Shown here piece after piece: positions 42,949 to 52,076 of a stretch of 64,000 nt of DNA. The translations under genes were made by a program, and so were the position numbers. The stretch's first letter is position 1, and each line of letters starts with the position of its first letter. The stretch spans positions 1 to 64,000 of the forward strand of contig NZ_BNBZ01000033.1 of NCBI RefSeq assembly GCF_014656215.1. The letters are read 5' to 3'. The notes below the pieces were generated by a model. It made no database searches, was not told the DNA's origin, and saw only the letters and a program-made list of their open reading frames with translations. Origin of the DNA: Streptomyces zaomyceticus. GTDB lineage: Bacteria > Actinomycetota > Actinomycetes > Streptomycetales > Streptomycetaceae.

Positions 42949-45519
42949 TCAGAGCCTCGGGTCCACCGGCTCCGATTCCAGGGCGAGGACCGCGAAGACG
43001 GCCTCGTGGACCCGCCACAGCGGTTCCCCGTCCGCGAGGCGGTCCAGGGCCTCCAGGCCGAGCGCGTACTCCCGCAGCGCGAGCGAGCGCTTGTGGCCGA
43101 GGAAGCGCTGCCGCAGCCGCTCCAGGTTCTCCGGCCGGGTGTACTCGGGGCCGTAGATGATCCGCAGGTACTCGCGGCCGCGCACCTTCACGCCCGGCTG
43201 GCCCAGCCGGCCCTTGGCGTCCCGGACCACGGCCGCGAGCGGCTTGACGACCATGCCCTCGCCGCCGGCTCCGGTCATCTCCAGCCACCAGTCGACACCG
43301 GCCGAGACCGAGGCCTCGTCGCCGGTGTCGACGACGAGCCGGCGGGTGACCTGGAGCAGCCCGGTCGGGTCGTGCTCCACGAGCCGGTCGAGCCAGGCCA
43401 GCTGCTCGTCGTGCGGCACGGCCGCGAGCGACCGTCCGCGCGCCGCCAGGAGCTGGAAGGGCGCGAACCGCACCCCGTCCAGACCCTCGGTGGGCCAGCA
43501 GTACCTGCGGTAGGCCTCGGTGAACGCCTCCGCGTCCACCGCCCGCTCCCGCTGCCGGGCGAGGAGCCCGTCGACCCCCTCGACCCCGCGCGCCACCGCC
43601 TGTTCGAGGGCGGAGATCGCACCGGGGAAGACGGCACCGGAGGCCGCTCCGACCGCCGCGTACTGCGCGCGGAGCAGCCCGGCCGACTTGAGCGACCAGG
43701 GCATCAGCTCGCCGTCGAGCAGCAGCCAGTCCGTGTCGAGCTCGTCCCAGAGTCCGGCGGCGCCGATCGCGGTCCGCAGCCGGTCGAGGACCTGCTCCGT
43801 GACGGCCGGGTCGTCGAAGAACGGGCGCCCGGTACGGGTGTGCAGCGCGCCGGTCACCCCCGCTTCGGCGTCGACGCCGAAACGCTCACGCGCCGCCTCG
43901 GCGTCCCTGCAGACCAGGGCCACGGCCCGGGAGCCCATGTGCTTCTCCTCGCACACGACCCGTGCGACACCGTCCGCCCGGTACTGGGCGAACGCCTCGG
44001 CCGGGTGCTCCAGGAACCCCTCCTCCTTGGACGTGGCGGTCGGCGCCATCGTCGGCGGCAGATAGGCGAGCAGCCGCGGGTCGACCGCGAACCGGCTCAT
44101 CACCTCGAGCGCCGCGGCGGCGTTCTCCTCGCGCACGGCGACGTTGCCGAGCTGTCGGGTCTCCACGATCCGGCGGCCGTGCACGTCCGCCAGGTCCAGG
44201 GGGCGCCCCTGGTGCCCGCCGGGCGCCTCGGTCGCGAGCGGCCGGGCCGGCTCGTACCAGACGCGCTCGGCCGGCACGTCGACGAGCTCCCGCTCCGGCC
44301 AGCGCAGCGCGGTCATCTTCCCGCCGAAGACGGCCCCGGTGTCGAGGCAGAGGGTGTTGTTGATCCAGGAGGTGTTCGGCACGGGGGTGTGACCGTAGAC
44401 GACGGTGGCCCGCCCCCGGTACTCCTCCGCCCACGGGTAGCGCACGGGCAGCCCGAACTCGTCGGTCTCTCCCGTGGTGTCCCCGTACAGCGCGTGCGAA
44501 CGCACCCGCCCCGAGGTGCGGCCGTGGTACTTCTCCGGCAGCCCGGCGTGGCAGACGACGAGGTCGCCGCCGTCGAGGACGTAGTGGCTGACGAGGCCCT
44601 CGATGAACGTCCCGACCTCGGCCCGGAACTCGTCGCTCTCGTGCCCCAGCTGCTCGATGGTCTCGGCCAGCCCGTGGGTCTCCTGGACCTTGCGGCCCTT
44701 GAGCCAGCGGCCCAGCTTGTTCTCGTGGTTGCCGGGGACGCAGAGGGCGTCGCCGGCGGCGACCATCGCCATCACCCGGCGCAGCACGCCCGGCGAGTCG
44801 GGGCCCCGGTCGACGAGGTCGCCGACGAAGACCGCCGTACGCCCCTCGGGGTGGTGCCCGTCGACATAACCGAGCTTCGCGAGCAGGGTGTCGAGCTCGG
44901 AGCGGCAGCCGTGGATGTCGCCGATGATGTCGAAGGGGCCGGTGAGGTGGCGCAGGTCGTTGAAGCGGCGCTCCAGGACGACCTCGGCCGCGTCGACCTC
45001 CTCGACGGACTTCAGGACGTGCACCTTGCGGAAGCCCTCGCGCTCCAGTCCGCGCAGCGAGCGACGCAGCTCACGGCGGTGGCGCTGGATGACGTGGGCG
45101 GGCATGTCCGCGCGGTCGGGCCGCCCGGCGTTCCTGTCTCGGCAGACCTGCTCCGGCATGTCGAGGACGATCGCGATGGGCAGCACGTCGTACGACCGGG
45201 CCAGCTGGACGAGCTGACGCCGGGCCTCCTGCTGCACGTTGGTCGCGTCGACGACGGCCAGCCGGCCCGCCGCGAGACGCTTGCCGACGATGTAGTGGAG
45301 GACGTCGAAGGCGTCCCTGCTCGCCGACTGGTCGTTCTCGTCGTCGGCGACGAGTCCCCGGCAGAAGTCGGAGGACACGATCTCGGTCGGCTTGAAGTGG
45401 CGCCGGGCGAAGGTGGACTTGCCGGAGCCGGTGGCGCCGACGAGCACCACGAGGGACAGGTCGGTGACGGGCAGCGTACGGGCCGGGGTGGTGGCCGGGG
45501 GCGTGGTCTCGGCGGTCAT
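42949..45519 (-). CDS. pnkp: Bacterial polynucleotide kinase-phosphatase-ligase Pnkp (RNA repair)
   Basis: An 856-residue three-domain RNA end-healing and sealing enzyme. The kinase has P-loop GATGSGKST (~28-36). The 2',3'-phosphatase of the metallophosphoesterase family has GDIHGC (~197), GDLVDRG, GNHENK, VCHAG and YGHT. The ligase/adenylyltransferase has EEKHMGSR (~520; lysine adenylated) and EGMVVKPL. In characterised systems Pnkp pairs with Hen1 to repair ribotoxin-cleaved RNA. Its ATG overlaps the hen1 stop by four bases. Length and domain order match the Clostridium thermocellum type. A strong terminator follows. Confidence 0.95.
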   Translation of the reverse strand: MTAETTPPATTPARTLPVTDLSLVVLVGATGSGKSTFARRHFKPTEIVSSDFCRGLVADDENDQSASRDAFDVLHYIVGKRLAAGRLAVVDATNVQQEARRQLVQLARSYDVLPIAIVLDMPEQVCRDRNAGRPDRADMPAHVIQRHRRELRRSLRGLEREGFRKVHVLKSVEEVDAAEVVLERRFNDLRHLTGPFDIIGDIHGCRSELDTLLAKLGYVDGHHPEGRTAVFVGDLVDRGPDSPGVLRRVMAMVAAGDALCVPGNHENKLGRWLKGRKVQETHGLAETIEQLGHESDEFRAEVGTFIEGLVSHYVLDGGDLVVCHAGLPEKYHGRTSGRVRSHALYGDTTGETDEFGLPVRYPWAEEYRGRATVVYGHTPVPNTSWINNTLCLDTGAVFGGKMTALRWPERELVDVPAERVWYEPARPLATEAPGGHQGRPLDLADVHGRRIVETRQLGNVAVREENAAAALEVMSRFAVDPRLLAYLPPTMAPTATSKEEGFLEHPAEAFAQYRADGVARVVCEEKHMGSRAVALVCRDAEAARERFGVDAEAGVTGALHTRTGRPFFDDPAVTEQVLDRLRTAIGAAGLWDELDTDWLLLDGELMPWSLKSAGLLRAQYAAVGAASGAVFPGAISALEQAVARGVEGVDGLLARQRERAVDAEAFTEAYRRYCWPTEGLDGVRFAPFQLLAARGRSLAAVPHDEQLAWLDRLVEHDPTGLLQVTRRLVVDTGDEASVSAGVDWWLEMTGAGGEGMVVKPLAAVVRDAKGRLGQPGVKVRGREYLRIIYGPEYTRPENLERLRQRFLGHKRSLALREYALGLEALDRLADGEPLWRVHEAVFAVLALESEPVDPRL

Positions 45520-47048
45520 GCCTGTTCCTCCTTCGCCGTGGTCGGGTCGGCGGTGCGGGTCTTGCCGGTCGCAGGATCGGCGGTGCGGGTCATCTCGGTG
45601 GCCGGGTCGGGGGTGCGGGTGAAGACGGCCATCTGGGTGGGCGGGCCGACCTCGGGGTCGTCGGGGCCGACGGGGGTGAACCCGACGCCGTATCCGTACC
45701 GCTCGGCGACCGACGCCGCCCAGCTCCGGAACTCCTTCCGGGTCCACTCGAAGCGGTGGTCGCGGTGCCGGACGTGCCCGGCCGGGAGCGACTCCCAGCG
45801 CACGTTGTACTCGACGTTCGGCGTGGTCACGAGGACCGTACGCGGCCGGGCCGAACCGAACACCGCGTACTCCAGGGCCGGCAGCCTCGGCAGATCGAGG
45901 TGCTCGACGACCTCGCTGAGCACCGCCGCGTCGTAGCCGGTCAGCCGCTTGTCGGTGTACGCCAGCGAGCCCTGGATCAGCTTCACCCGGGCCGCCTGCC
46001 GCTCCCCCATGCGGTCGAGCCGCAGCCGGCGCGCGGCGACGGTCAGCGCCCGGACGGACACGTCGACGCCGACGACCTCCGTGAAGCGGGTGTCCTTGAG
46101 CAGCGTCTGCACCAACTGGCCCTGGCCACAGCCCAGATCGAGGACGCGGCTCGCCTCGGCCGCGGTCAGGGCGGCGAGGATCGCCTCCCGGCGCTGCTCG
46201 GCGAGCGGCACCGGTCGCTCCTCGGTGTCGGTCGACTCGTCGACCGCGTTGTCGACGTCGTCGACGTCCAGGCCCTCGGCCTCGGCGAGCCGCACCAGTT
46301 CGAGCCGCTCCGTCGCCGCACGGGCCAGGCCCCAGCGGCGGGAGAGATAGCGTGCCGTGATCAGCTGCCGCTCGGGGTGTCCGGCGAGCCAGCCGTCACC
46401 GGCGCGCAGCAGCTTGTCGACCTCGTCGGGCGCGACCCAGTAGTGCTTGGCGTCGTCGAGCACGGGCAGCAGCACGTACAGATGGTTGAGGGCGTCCGCG
46501 AGCCGCAGCTCGCCCTCGAGGACCAGGCGTACGTAACGGGAGGCGCCCCACTCGGGGAACCGCCCGTCCAGGGCCACCGGCTCGGCCTCCACGGTGTCCC
46601 AGCCCAGCGGCCCGAACAGCGCGCGCACCAGATCGGCACCGCCCCGGGCGGGCAGCGCGGGGACCTCGACACGCAGCGGCAACGGCGCGGCGGCCCGCTC
46701 GGGCATCGCCTGGCACACCCCGTGCAGCGCCGTCTTGAAGACCTTGGCGAGCGCGACGGCGAGCAGCGAGGACGCCGCGTAGGGCCGGTCGTTCACGTAC
46801 TGCGCGAGCGCGGAGTCCGGGGCGCCGCCCCGACCCTTGCCCTTGCCGCGGCGCACCAGCGCCACGGGGTCCACCTCCAGAAGAAGTGCCGCGGTGCACC
46901 GCTCGGGGCTCGCCTCGGGATAGAGGACGTGCGCCGTGCCGTGCGAGGTCGAGAACGTCTGCGCCCGCTCGGGATGCTTGTGCAGCAGAAAGCCGAGATC
47001 GGTCGCAGGACGCTCCGGGTTGCCGGTTGTACTGATCGTCAGGAACAC
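45516..47048 (-). CDS. hen1: 3'-terminal RNA ribose 2'-O-methyltransferase Hen1
   Basis: A 510-residue two-part protein. The N-terminal ~270 residues are the bacterial Hen1-N domain that activates the Pnkp ligase (MFLTISTTGNPERPATDLGFLLHKHP). The C-terminal methyltransferase has the SAM loop DLGCGQGQL (~302) and the metal-binding EVVEHLDLPRL (~376). It methylates the 2'-OH at the 3' end of cleaved RNA before sealing, protecting the junction from renewed attack. The final ~35 residues repeat RTADPAT-like units and look disordered. GTG start; CATACT lies seven bases upstream, suggesting a leaderless mRNA. First gene of the hen1-pnkp operon. Confidence 0.94.
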   Translation of the reverse strand: MFLTISTTGNPERPATDLGFLLHKHPERAQTFSTSHGTAHVLYPEASPERCTAALLLEVDPVALVRRGKGKGRGGAPDSALAQYVNDRPYAASSLLAVALAKVFKTALHGVCQAMPERAAAPLPLRVEVPALPARGGADLVRALFGPLGWDTVEAEPVALDGRFPEWGASRYVRLVLEGELRLADALNHLYVLLPVLDDAKHYWVAPDEVDKLLRAGDGWLAGHPERQLITARYLSRRWGLARAATERLELVRLAEAEGLDVDDVDNAVDESTDTEERPVPLAEQRREAILAALTAAEASRVLDLGCGQGQLVQTLLKDTRFTEVVGVDVSVRALTVAARRLRLDRMGERQAARVKLIQGSLAYTDKRLTGYDAAVLSEVVEHLDLPRLPALEYAVFGSARPRTVLVTTPNVEYNVRWESLPAGHVRHRDHRFEWTRKEFRSWAASVAERYGYGVGFTPVGPDDPEVGPPTQMAVFTRTPDPATEMTRTADPATGKTRTADPTTAKEEQA

Positions 47049-47122
47049 ACATCCGAGTATGGGTGGCCACGCCCCTCCCCACCAGGCATTTTCCGGGGGC
47101 CGCGCAGCGTTCGGGTCCGGCT

Positions 47123-48067
47123 TCAGTCGCTCGCGCCGGTGGGCCTGTCGGGGGCGTCGGCCGGGGTGGCGGTCAGGGTGGTGGCGAGGGTGGTGATCGT
47201 CGCCGGGCCCACCCGGCAGCAGCCGCCGATGAGCCGGGCGCCGGAGGCGGCCCAGTCGGCGGCCCTGGCCGGGTCGAAGGCGACGTCCCCGCGCCAGCCC
47301 CGCGCGCTGGCGTCCCACCGCTCGCCGCTGTTGGGGTAGACCACGGCCGGTTTCCCGGTCACGCCGACGGCGAGCTCCACGGCGGGCCCCGCCTCCGCGG
47401 GATCGCAGCAGTTGACCCCGACGGCGACGACCAGATCGTTCCCGGCGGCGACCGCGAAGGCCTCCGCCAGATCCTGTCCGGCCCGGGTCCGACCGCCCTC
47501 GACCGTGTAGGAGAGCCACACGGGCACCCCGCACCCCTCGACGGCCCGCAGCAGCGCCTCCGCCTCCTCCGCGTCCGGAACGGTCTCCAGCGCCAGGACG
47601 TCCGGCTCGGCCGCGGCGAGCACCTCGATCCGGGGCCGGTGGAATGCCGCGAGCTCCCGTACGGACAGCCCGTACCGTCCCCGGTACTCGCTGCCGTCCG
47701 CGAGCATCGCGCCGTACGGCCCCACGGAAGCGGCGACCCAGACCTCTTCCCTCGCGCCCCCGGCCGCGGCCCGGGCGAGCTCCACACTGCGAGTGAGAAG
47801 CCGCGCCGCCTCGTCGCGGCCGACGCCCCGCCGGGCGAAGCCCTCGAAGGTGGCCTGGTAGCCGGAGGTGATGAGCACCCGCGCCCCGGCCCGTACGTAC
47901 GCCGCGTGCGCCGCCTCGATCTGCTCGGGGCCGTCGGCGAGCAGCCGTGCGGACCAGAGCGCGTCCGAGAGGTCGCAGCCCTGGGCCTCCAGCTGGTTGG
48001 ACAGCCCGCCGTCGAGGACGAGCACGTCCTCCCCGAGGGCTTCGGCGAGGGTACGGACCGGCTTCAT
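47123..48067 (-). CDS. mmuM: Homocysteine S-methyltransferase
   Basis: A 314-residue zinc methyltransferase that makes methionine from homocysteine using S-methylmethionine or SAM. The barrel starts LVLDGGLSNQLEAQGCDL. The zinc cysteines are in GVNCCDP (~222) and IGGCCRVGP (~290). It is the normal length for MmuM. It follows the F420-type oxidoreductase gene by 13 bases on the same strand, though a shared pathway is not evident. No methionine-responsive riboswitch was recognised upstream. Confidence 0.9.
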   Translation of the reverse strand: MKPVRTLAEALGEDVLVLDGGLSNQLEAQGCDLSDALWSARLLADGPEQIEAAHAAYVRAGARVLITSGYQATFEGFARRGVGRDEAARLLTRSVELARAAAGGAREEVWVAASVGPYGAMLADGSEYRGRYGLSVRELAAFHRPRIEVLAAAEPDVLALETVPDAEEAEALLRAVEGCGVPVWLSYTVEGGRTRAGQDLAEAFAVAAGNDLVVAVGVNCCDPAEAGPAVELAVGVTGKPAVVYPNSGERWDASARGWRGDVAFDPARAADWAASGARLIGGCCRVGPATITTLATTLTATPADAPDRPTGASD

Positions 48068-48080
48068 CGGATCGCCCCGC

Positions 48081-49004
48081 TCATCCCAGCTGCGACTGGA
48101 CCTGCGCGGAGATCAGCTCCAGGTGGTCCAGGTCGTCCAGGTCGAGGACCTGGAGGTAGACCCGGGAGGAACCGATCGCCGCGTACCGCCCGATCTTGTC
48201 GACGACCTCTGCGGGCGATCCCGCGAGTCCGTTCGCCTTCAGTTCGTCCACGTCCCGCCCGATGGCGGCGGCCCGGCGGGCCACCTCCGCGTCGTCCTTG
48301 CCGACGCAGACGACCAGGGCGTTCGAGTAGACCAGGTCGTCGGGCGCTCTTCCGGCCTCCTCCGCCGCGGCCCGGACCCGGCCGAACTGCCGCTCGCTGT
48401 CCTCCAGGGAGGCGAACGGGATGTTGAACTCGTCCGCGTACCGCGCGGCGAGGCGCGGTGTGCGGCTCGCGCCGTGTCCGCCGATGAGCACCGGGATCCT
48501 GTCCTGGAAGGGCTTGGGAAGCGCCGGCGAGTCGGTGAGCCGGTAGAACTCCCCCTCGTGGCTGAAGGTCTTGCCGACCTCGGTCTCCCACAGACCGGTG
48601 ACGATTGCCAGCTGCTCCTCCAGCCGGCCGAACTTCTCCTTCGGGAACGGAATGCCGTAGGCCCGGTGCTCCTCCTCGAACCAGCCCGCGCCGAGACCGA
48701 GTTCGATCCGTCCGCCGGACATCCGGTCCACCTGGGCGACCTGGATGGCGAGCACTCCGGGGAGCCGGAAGGTGCCGGCCGTCATCAGCGTGCCGAGGCG
48801 GATCCGCTTGGTCTCCCGGGCGAGCCCGGCCAGGGTGATCCAGGCGTCGGTCGGCCCGGGAAGCCCGTCGCCCGAGCCCATGCCGAGGTAGTGGTCGGAC
48901 CGGAAGAAGGCGTCGAAGCCGAGCTCCTCGGTGGCCCGTGCCACCGCGAGGAGGGTGTCGTAATCGGCCCCCTGCTGGGGTTCCGTGAAGATGCGAAGAT
49001 CCAT
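48081..49004 (-). CDS. LLM class F420-dependent oxidoreductase
   Basis: A 307-residue luciferase-like TIM barrel of the F420-dependent type common in actinobacteria. Typical segments are EELGFDAFFRSDHYLGMG, RIRLGTLMTAGTFRLPGVLAIQVAQVDRMSGGRIELGLGAGWFEEEH, and IPVLIGGHGASRTPRLAARYADEFN. It transfers hydride from reduced F420 to an unknown substrate. GGAGG lies immediately upstream of the ATG. It probably heads a two-gene unit with mmuM. Confidence 0.87.
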   Translation of the reverse strand: MDLRIFTEPQQGADYDTLLAVARATEELGFDAFFRSDHYLGMGSGDGLPGPTDAWITLAGLARETKRIRLGTLMTAGTFRLPGVLAIQVAQVDRMSGGRIELGLGAGWFEEEHRAYGIPFPKEKFGRLEEQLAIVTGLWETEVGKTFSHEGEFYRLTDSPALPKPFQDRIPVLIGGHGASRTPRLAARYADEFNIPFASLEDSERQFGRVRAAAEEAGRAPDDLVYSNALVVCVGKDDAEVARRAAAIGRDVDELKANGLAGSPAEVVDKIGRYAAIGSSRVYLQVLDLDDLDHLELISAQVQSQLG

Positions 49005-49253
49005 GCCTCCATCCTGCACCTTCGGGCGGGTGTCAACCTCTCCGTCAGCTGCTGGTGCGCCCCGGCCCTGTCGGGTGAATATCCCGCCCCCTGGCGGGCC
49101 GCGTCCGCCCCGGCCAGTGACCGGGGCCCGGCGGCCGTCGTTGGCTCGGGCGGAGCCGGACCGCCCGGCCCGCGCGCCGGCGGCCGCTGCCGGTGCGTCG
49201 CTCTCTCTCGTGGTCCCGTCCTCGGCGGCGGGGTCCGGGCCGAGGAGGCCCCC

Positions 49254-49484
49254 ATGTCCCAGGAAGCCGCGCCGGAGCGGGTCGTGCCCGAACAGCCGGT
49301 GCCGCAGTCCGTGCCCGAGCAGAAGGGCGCCGGCGCCCCCAAGGGTCTGCTCCAGCAGATGGAGGAACTGATGGAGGCGCTCTCCGCCGACCTGAGTCGG
49401 CTGGACGCCGACCTCCAGTCCACGGCCGACCGCCACGAGCAGGACCAGGACCGGCACGACGAGCGCGAGCCCCGAGTCCCCTAG
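49254..49484 (+). CDS. Small coiled-coil protein of unknown function
   Basis: A possible 76-residue acidic protein. The first ~30 residues are Pro/Glu/Gln-rich, the middle (LLQQMEELMEALSADLSRLDADLQSTADRHEQ) has coiled-coil heptads, and the end is charged. GAGGAGG lies eight bases before the ATG, the strongest support. No family is recognised. It is divergent from the F420 oxidoreductase gene and convergent with the next gene. Confidence 0.55.
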   Translation: MSQEAAPERVVPEQPVPQSVPEQKGAGAPKGLLQQMEELMEALSADLSRLDADLQSTADRHEQDQDRHDEREPRVP

Positions 49485-49603
49485 GGCAGAGCGCAGGGGG
49501 CGTGCGGGAGGTCCCGCCCGGCTCGCGACGCCCGGCTCGCGCGCTCGCCGGCGTCCGTCCTCCCGGCGGTCCGCCTCCCCGTCCGATCGCCGGGCACCGC
49601 TCG

Positions 49604-50086
49604 TCACCGGCCCCGCCCGGGGCCCGCGCGGCCGCGGGCGGGGTCGGGCGGGCGGGCCCGCTCCCCATCCCGCACGGCCAGACGCCGCAGCATCCCGCGG
49701 ACCCGGTCGCTCGACTCGTCGGCCGCGTCGATGGCTTCGATGCACTGCCAGTAGAGCCCCTCGTCGTCGGTGGCGCAGGCCACGCCGACCAGCGCGATGC
49801 CCACCTCTCCGAGCAGCTCACCGAGCTGCGTCAACGCCCCGCTCGGGTCCGCCACTTCGGTCAGCCGGGCCGCACGCGGCCCGCCGGCTCCCCACGCCGG
49901 GTACTCCCCGATCTCGCTCAGCCCCCGGGCCTCGCCGCGCAGTTCCTGCGGGCCGCAGAGCGCGAGACGGTTCCCTATGGCCTGGGCGAGCGCCTGCGCC
50001 TGCCAGGCCTCCGCCACGATGTCCTGTGCCGATCCGCTCTCCGCCAGCGCCTGCCGGCCCAGCGTGATGAGTCGCTCCGCTTCCAT
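49604..50086 (-). CDS. DUF6099-like conserved actinobacterial protein
   Basis: A 160-residue mostly helical cytosolic protein beginning MEAERLITLGRQALAESG and containing EAWQAQALAQAIGNRLALCGPQELRGEARGLSEIGE. From memory this resembles a Streptomyces family numbered DUF6099; function is unknown. The last ~30 residues are Arg/Gly/Pro-rich and disordered. The start is the ATG at 50086; a TTG directly before it is an alternative. It stands alone, with no operon partner evident. Confidence 0.7.
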   Translation of the reverse strand: MEAERLITLGRQALAESGSAQDIVAEAWQAQALAQAIGNRLALCGPQELRGEARGLSEIGEYPAWGAGGPRAARLTEVADPSGALTQLGELLGEVGIALVGVACATDDEGLYWQCIEAIDAADESSDRVRGMLRRLAVRDGERARPPDPARGRAGPGRGR

Positions 50087-50213
50087 CAACGCCGCCCCCG
50101 TTCGTACGACTTATCTGCCCACTCAGTCCACTACCCAGAGTGAGGCGGCCTGAGCCCCAACACCAGGGGAATTCGGAAATCTGTGGACAGGAGGCCTGAC
50201 GGGGAAAAGTCGA

Positions 50214-50229
50214 TCACTCCGAAGAGTGA
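50214..50229 (-). terminator. TTCG-loop hairpin terminator of the MazG-like operon
   Basis: On the minus strand TCACTC-TTCG-GAGTGA forms a 6-bp stem with a stable TTCG tetraloop, followed nine bases later by TTTTCCCC. It lies ~45 bases past the MazG-like stop. Confidence 0.6.
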
Positions 50230-50273
50230 CGATCCTTGATCGAATCCCCTTCCGCGCCCCCCTTGTACGCCCC

Positions 50274-50666
50274 CTATTCCTCCCCTCCCCCTCCTGTCCC
50301 TTCTCCCTCGTCCCCCTCTGCGCCCTCGGCGTCTCCGCGCCGCCTGCGCGCGGGAAACCGGACCTCGTTCCGGTCGATCTTGGCGGCGAGCGCGGCCAGC
50401 GGATCGACCCCGAGGACCCCGCAGAACTGGAGGAGATAGGCGAGTACGTCCGCCACCTCGTCGGCGACCCGGTGCGCCGACTTCGGGTCGTCCATCACCC
50501 GCTCCGCCTGCTCGGGCGTCAACCACTGGAAGATCTCCAGGAGTTCGGCCGCCTCCACGCTCAGGGCCGCCGCCAGGTTCTTGGGCGTGTGGTAGGGCTG
50601 CCAGTCGCGGGCAGCCGCGAACACGGCCAGTCTGCGCTGCAGTACCGCTACGTCGTTGTCCGTCAC
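50274..50666 (-). CDS. MazG-like nucleotide pyrophosphohydrolase
   Basis: A 130-residue all-alpha NTP pyrophosphohydrolase. The metal-binding pattern is LSVEAAELLEIFQW (ExxE) with ADEVADVLAYLLQF (ExxD). Such enzymes convert NTPs or modified dNTPs to monophosphates and can clean the nucleotide pool or blunt (p)ppGpp signals. GTG start overlapping the upstream ATPase gene stop (GTGA). The charged C-terminal ~25 residues are extra to the fold. Confidence 0.85.
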   Translation of the reverse strand: MTDNDVAVLQRRLAVFAAARDWQPYHTPKNLAAALSVEAAELLEIFQWLTPEQAERVMDDPKSAHRVADEVADVLAYLLQFCGVLGVDPLAALAAKIDRNEVRFPARRRRGDAEGAEGDEGEGTGGGGEE

Positions 50667-52021
50667 GCGCTCAGGTCTACCACCGTCACCCCGGGCGTCC
50701 GGCGCGCCTCCGCCGCCGACCGCTCCCCGACCGTCCCGGCGACCCGGATGTGCCCGTCGGCGGCGATGCCCGTGGCGAGCCCGAGCAGTTCGCTCACCTG
50801 CCGCCCGTCCAGCCCCCGGTCGAGGCCGTCGGCGAGGAGGGTCAGGGACTGCATGGCGTCGGGCACCTCGGCGAGCCGGTCCATCGCGAGGACCCCCGGC
50901 CCGGTGAGCAGGGTGAGCGCGAGGGCGAGATAGCGCAGTTCCCCGTCCCCGAGGCGGCCGAGGGGGGTCGCGGGCCTGCCGCCCCGTTCGAGTACCGCGC
51001 GGACCGTGCCGTCCGGCAGCTCCTGCACCCCGAGCCCGGTGACGGGTCCCGCGCAGCCCGCTCCCGCCACGGCCGCGAGGCGGAGGTGGCGGCGCGGGCA
51101 GTCGGTACGGGTGCGGTGCAGGACCTCGGCGAGGTTGCCGCAGCCGCGCCGCAGCCGCCCCTCTCCCGGGAACACGGGGGCCCGCATCCGCTCGGGCCGG
51201 GGGTCGCAGGCGAAGGCGGACCTCAGTCCGATGACCACCTGCTCGGCGGCGGCCAGGACCTCCAGCTGCCCCGGGGTCTTGCCCGCGACCCGCAGCGGCA
51301 GCAGGGCCGTGCCGAGGAGGTCGTCGGGGAACGGCGCCCGGGTGAAGGGGGTCGTGCCCGCGGTGTGCCACTCGGCCTGGACGGTGGAGCGGCCCGGGTC
51401 GCGCAGCGCGGTGGCGAGGAGGGTGCGGCCGCGGCCGGTGAGCCGCTCGCCGACGATCCGGAGCCGGGGTTCCGCCTGGACGGCGAGGTCCAGGTGGACG
51501 GGGCCTTCGGGGCCGTCCACCGTGCACCCGATGCGGAACCCCCGCCTGCCCTGGGCGTCGGGGCGGGCCCGCTCGGGGACACAGTCGGCCGCGTCGGGGA
51601 AGACCTCGCCGAGCGGGTCACCCGCTCCGAGCCGGGCCAGCGCCTCGTACGCCCGCAGGGTGGTCGACTTGCCGCTGCCGCTGGGGCCCGCGAAGAGGGT
51701 GACGGGCCCCAGCGCGTGCACGGCGGAGCGGTGACCGGCGAACGCGGAGAGCCGCAGCTCGGTGACGGCGGGCCTGGCCCGGAGTCTCCCGCGCCCCGCC
51801 CCGCCGCCGGACCCGCCCTGGGGTGCCCGCCGGGCCCGGCCGGCCTCCGACGCCACCGGGCCCCGCGCCTCGGGGACGGAGACACGCGGACCGGACCCAC
51901 CGGTGCGGAGCGGGACGACGCCGGAGGAGGACCCGGGAGACGGCGCACCCGGGGAAGGGGCCACAGGGGGAGGAACGACAGGGGAGGAGTGGTCGAGCGT
52001 GAAGCCACCGGTGAGGTCCAT
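50663..52021 (-). CDS. SMC/OLD-like AAA_21-type ATPase
   Basis: A 452-residue P-loop ATPase of ABC/SMC-like architecture without a long coiled coil. After a disordered Pro/Ser-rich ~75 residues, the fold starts TELRLSAFAGHRSAVHALGPVTLFAGPSGSGKST (Walker A). An ABC-type signature LGDGELRYLALALTLL and Walker B GPGVLAMDRLAEVPD follow. Such ATPases are often 'ATP-binding protein' orphans linked to nuclease or nucleotide-processing partners; here the partner is the MazG-like enzyme, with a four-base overlap. TACGGT lies six bases upstream of the ATG, suggesting a leaderless mRNA. Confidence 0.82.
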   Translation of the reverse strand: MDLTGGFTLDHSSPVVPPPVAPSPGAPSPGSSSGVVPLRTGGSGPRVSVPEARGPVASEAGRARRAPQGGSGGGAGRGRLRARPAVTELRLSAFAGHRSAVHALGPVTLFAGPSGSGKSTTLRAYEALARLGAGDPLGEVFPDAADCVPERARPDAQGRRGFRIGCTVDGPEGPVHLDLAVQAEPRLRIVGERLTGRGRTLLATALRDPGRSTVQAEWHTAGTTPFTRAPFPDDLLGTALLPLRVAGKTPGQLEVLAAAEQVVIGLRSAFACDPRPERMRAPVFPGEGRLRRGCGNLAEVLHRTRTDCPRRHLRLAAVAGAGCAGPVTGLGVQELPDGTVRAVLERGGRPATPLGRLGDGELRYLALALTLLTGPGVLAMDRLAEVPDAMQSLTLLADGLDRGLDGRQVSELLGLATGIAADGHIRVAGTVGERSAAEARRTPGVTVVDLSA

Positions 52022-52076
52022 GCCCGGACCGTACGCAGATCATTCCCTGACGAACCGTTACGTCGAGATGACCTTC

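Noticed and set aside
42595..45936. An 1113-codon open frame on the plus strand across pnkp
   Set aside because: It is antisense to the clearly assigned pnkp domains, lacks a ribosome-binding site, and its translation is Arg/Gly/Val-rich as expected of a shadow frame in GC-rich DNA.
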